NCBI GenBank assembly: GCA_002162915.1
Contig: MABB01000058.1
Coordinates: 1 to 6,707, forward strand
Source of the DNA: Rhodospirillales bacterium 47_12_T64
Lineage (GTDB): Bacteria; Pseudomonadota; Alphaproteobacteria; Kiloniellales; Kiloniellaceae
Direction of reading: 5' to 3'
DNA length: 6,707 bases
A program made the position numbers and the translations under genes. The notes beneath the pieces are model-generated. The model was not told the DNA's origin. It saw only the letters and a program-made list of their open reading frames with translations, and did no database searches. Positions 6,563-6,707 of this stretch are shown piece after piece; positions within the stretch are counted from its first letter, which is position 1; each line of letters begins with the position of its first letter.

Positions 6563-6707
6563 TACAGATTTGAAAATGGCATATCTTAGTGCTTGAGATT
6601 TTGTTGTAATACCATATGTATTGCAGCATATGGCAGGAAAGTAAAAACTGCTTTCCCGTTAGTAACGGCGTGTAAACCAGATCTATAGTAGAATATGGTT
6701 CACGACA
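6563..6707. other. Non-coding tail after lpdA with three inverted repeats
   Basis: No gene is seen. Three small perfect inverted repeats follow one another: CCATATG (6612-6618)/CATATGG (6627-6633) with an 8-base loop, GGAAAG (6636-6641)/CTTTCC (6651-6656) with a 9-base loop, and CGTT (6657-6660)/AACG (6664-6667) with a 3-base loop. None is followed by a T run, so a standard intrinsic terminator for the operon is not visible. They may stabilise the 3' end, act in Rho-dependent termination, or be regulatory sites for a gene beyond the window. Confidence 0.4.

Overview
The window reads as an alphaproteobacterial chromosome segment. It holds a complete pyruvate dehydrogenase (PDH) operon behind a small cell-division gene, next to the end of an insertion sequence. 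The alphaproteobacterial assignment rests on three points: E1 is split into alpha and beta subunits, the E1-beta subunit carries its own N-terminal lipoyl domain, and an FtsB/DivIC-type gene lies directly upstream of pdhA. The genus cannot be named from sequence alone. The coding regions have moderate GC, while the first ~400 bases and the spacers are clearly more AT-rich.

Layout: 1-117 is the right end of an IS3-family-like element (transposase C-terminus plus terminal inverted repeat). 118-401 is AT-rich with no convincing gene. 402-644 (minus strand) is a small unrecognised gene with a TTG start and a very strong Shine-Dalgarno. 645-894 is a divergent spacer with two hairpins. 895-1209 is the FtsB-like septum formation initiator. 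1210-1399 is the pdh promoter/leader region, with an extended -10 box and three AGTTAA repeats. 1400-6562 is pdhA-pdhB-pdhC-lpdA, all on the plus strand with spacers of 12-27 bases. 6563-6707 is a non-coding tail with three small inverted repeats.

Together the four enzyme genes encode the whole PDH complex. E1 (PdhA/PdhB) decarboxylates pyruvate on thiamine diphosphate and reductively acetylates a lipoyl group. E2 (PdhC) transfers the acetyl group to CoA. E3 (LpdA) re-oxidises the lipoyl group with FAD and NAD+. All catalytic motifs I looked for are intact, so the complex is expected to be functional.

I see no evidence of a novel multi-gene system. The parts most worth a second look are the orphan 80-residue gene beside the IS end, the structured divergent spacer, the repeat-bearing pdh promoter and the hairpin cluster after lpdA.
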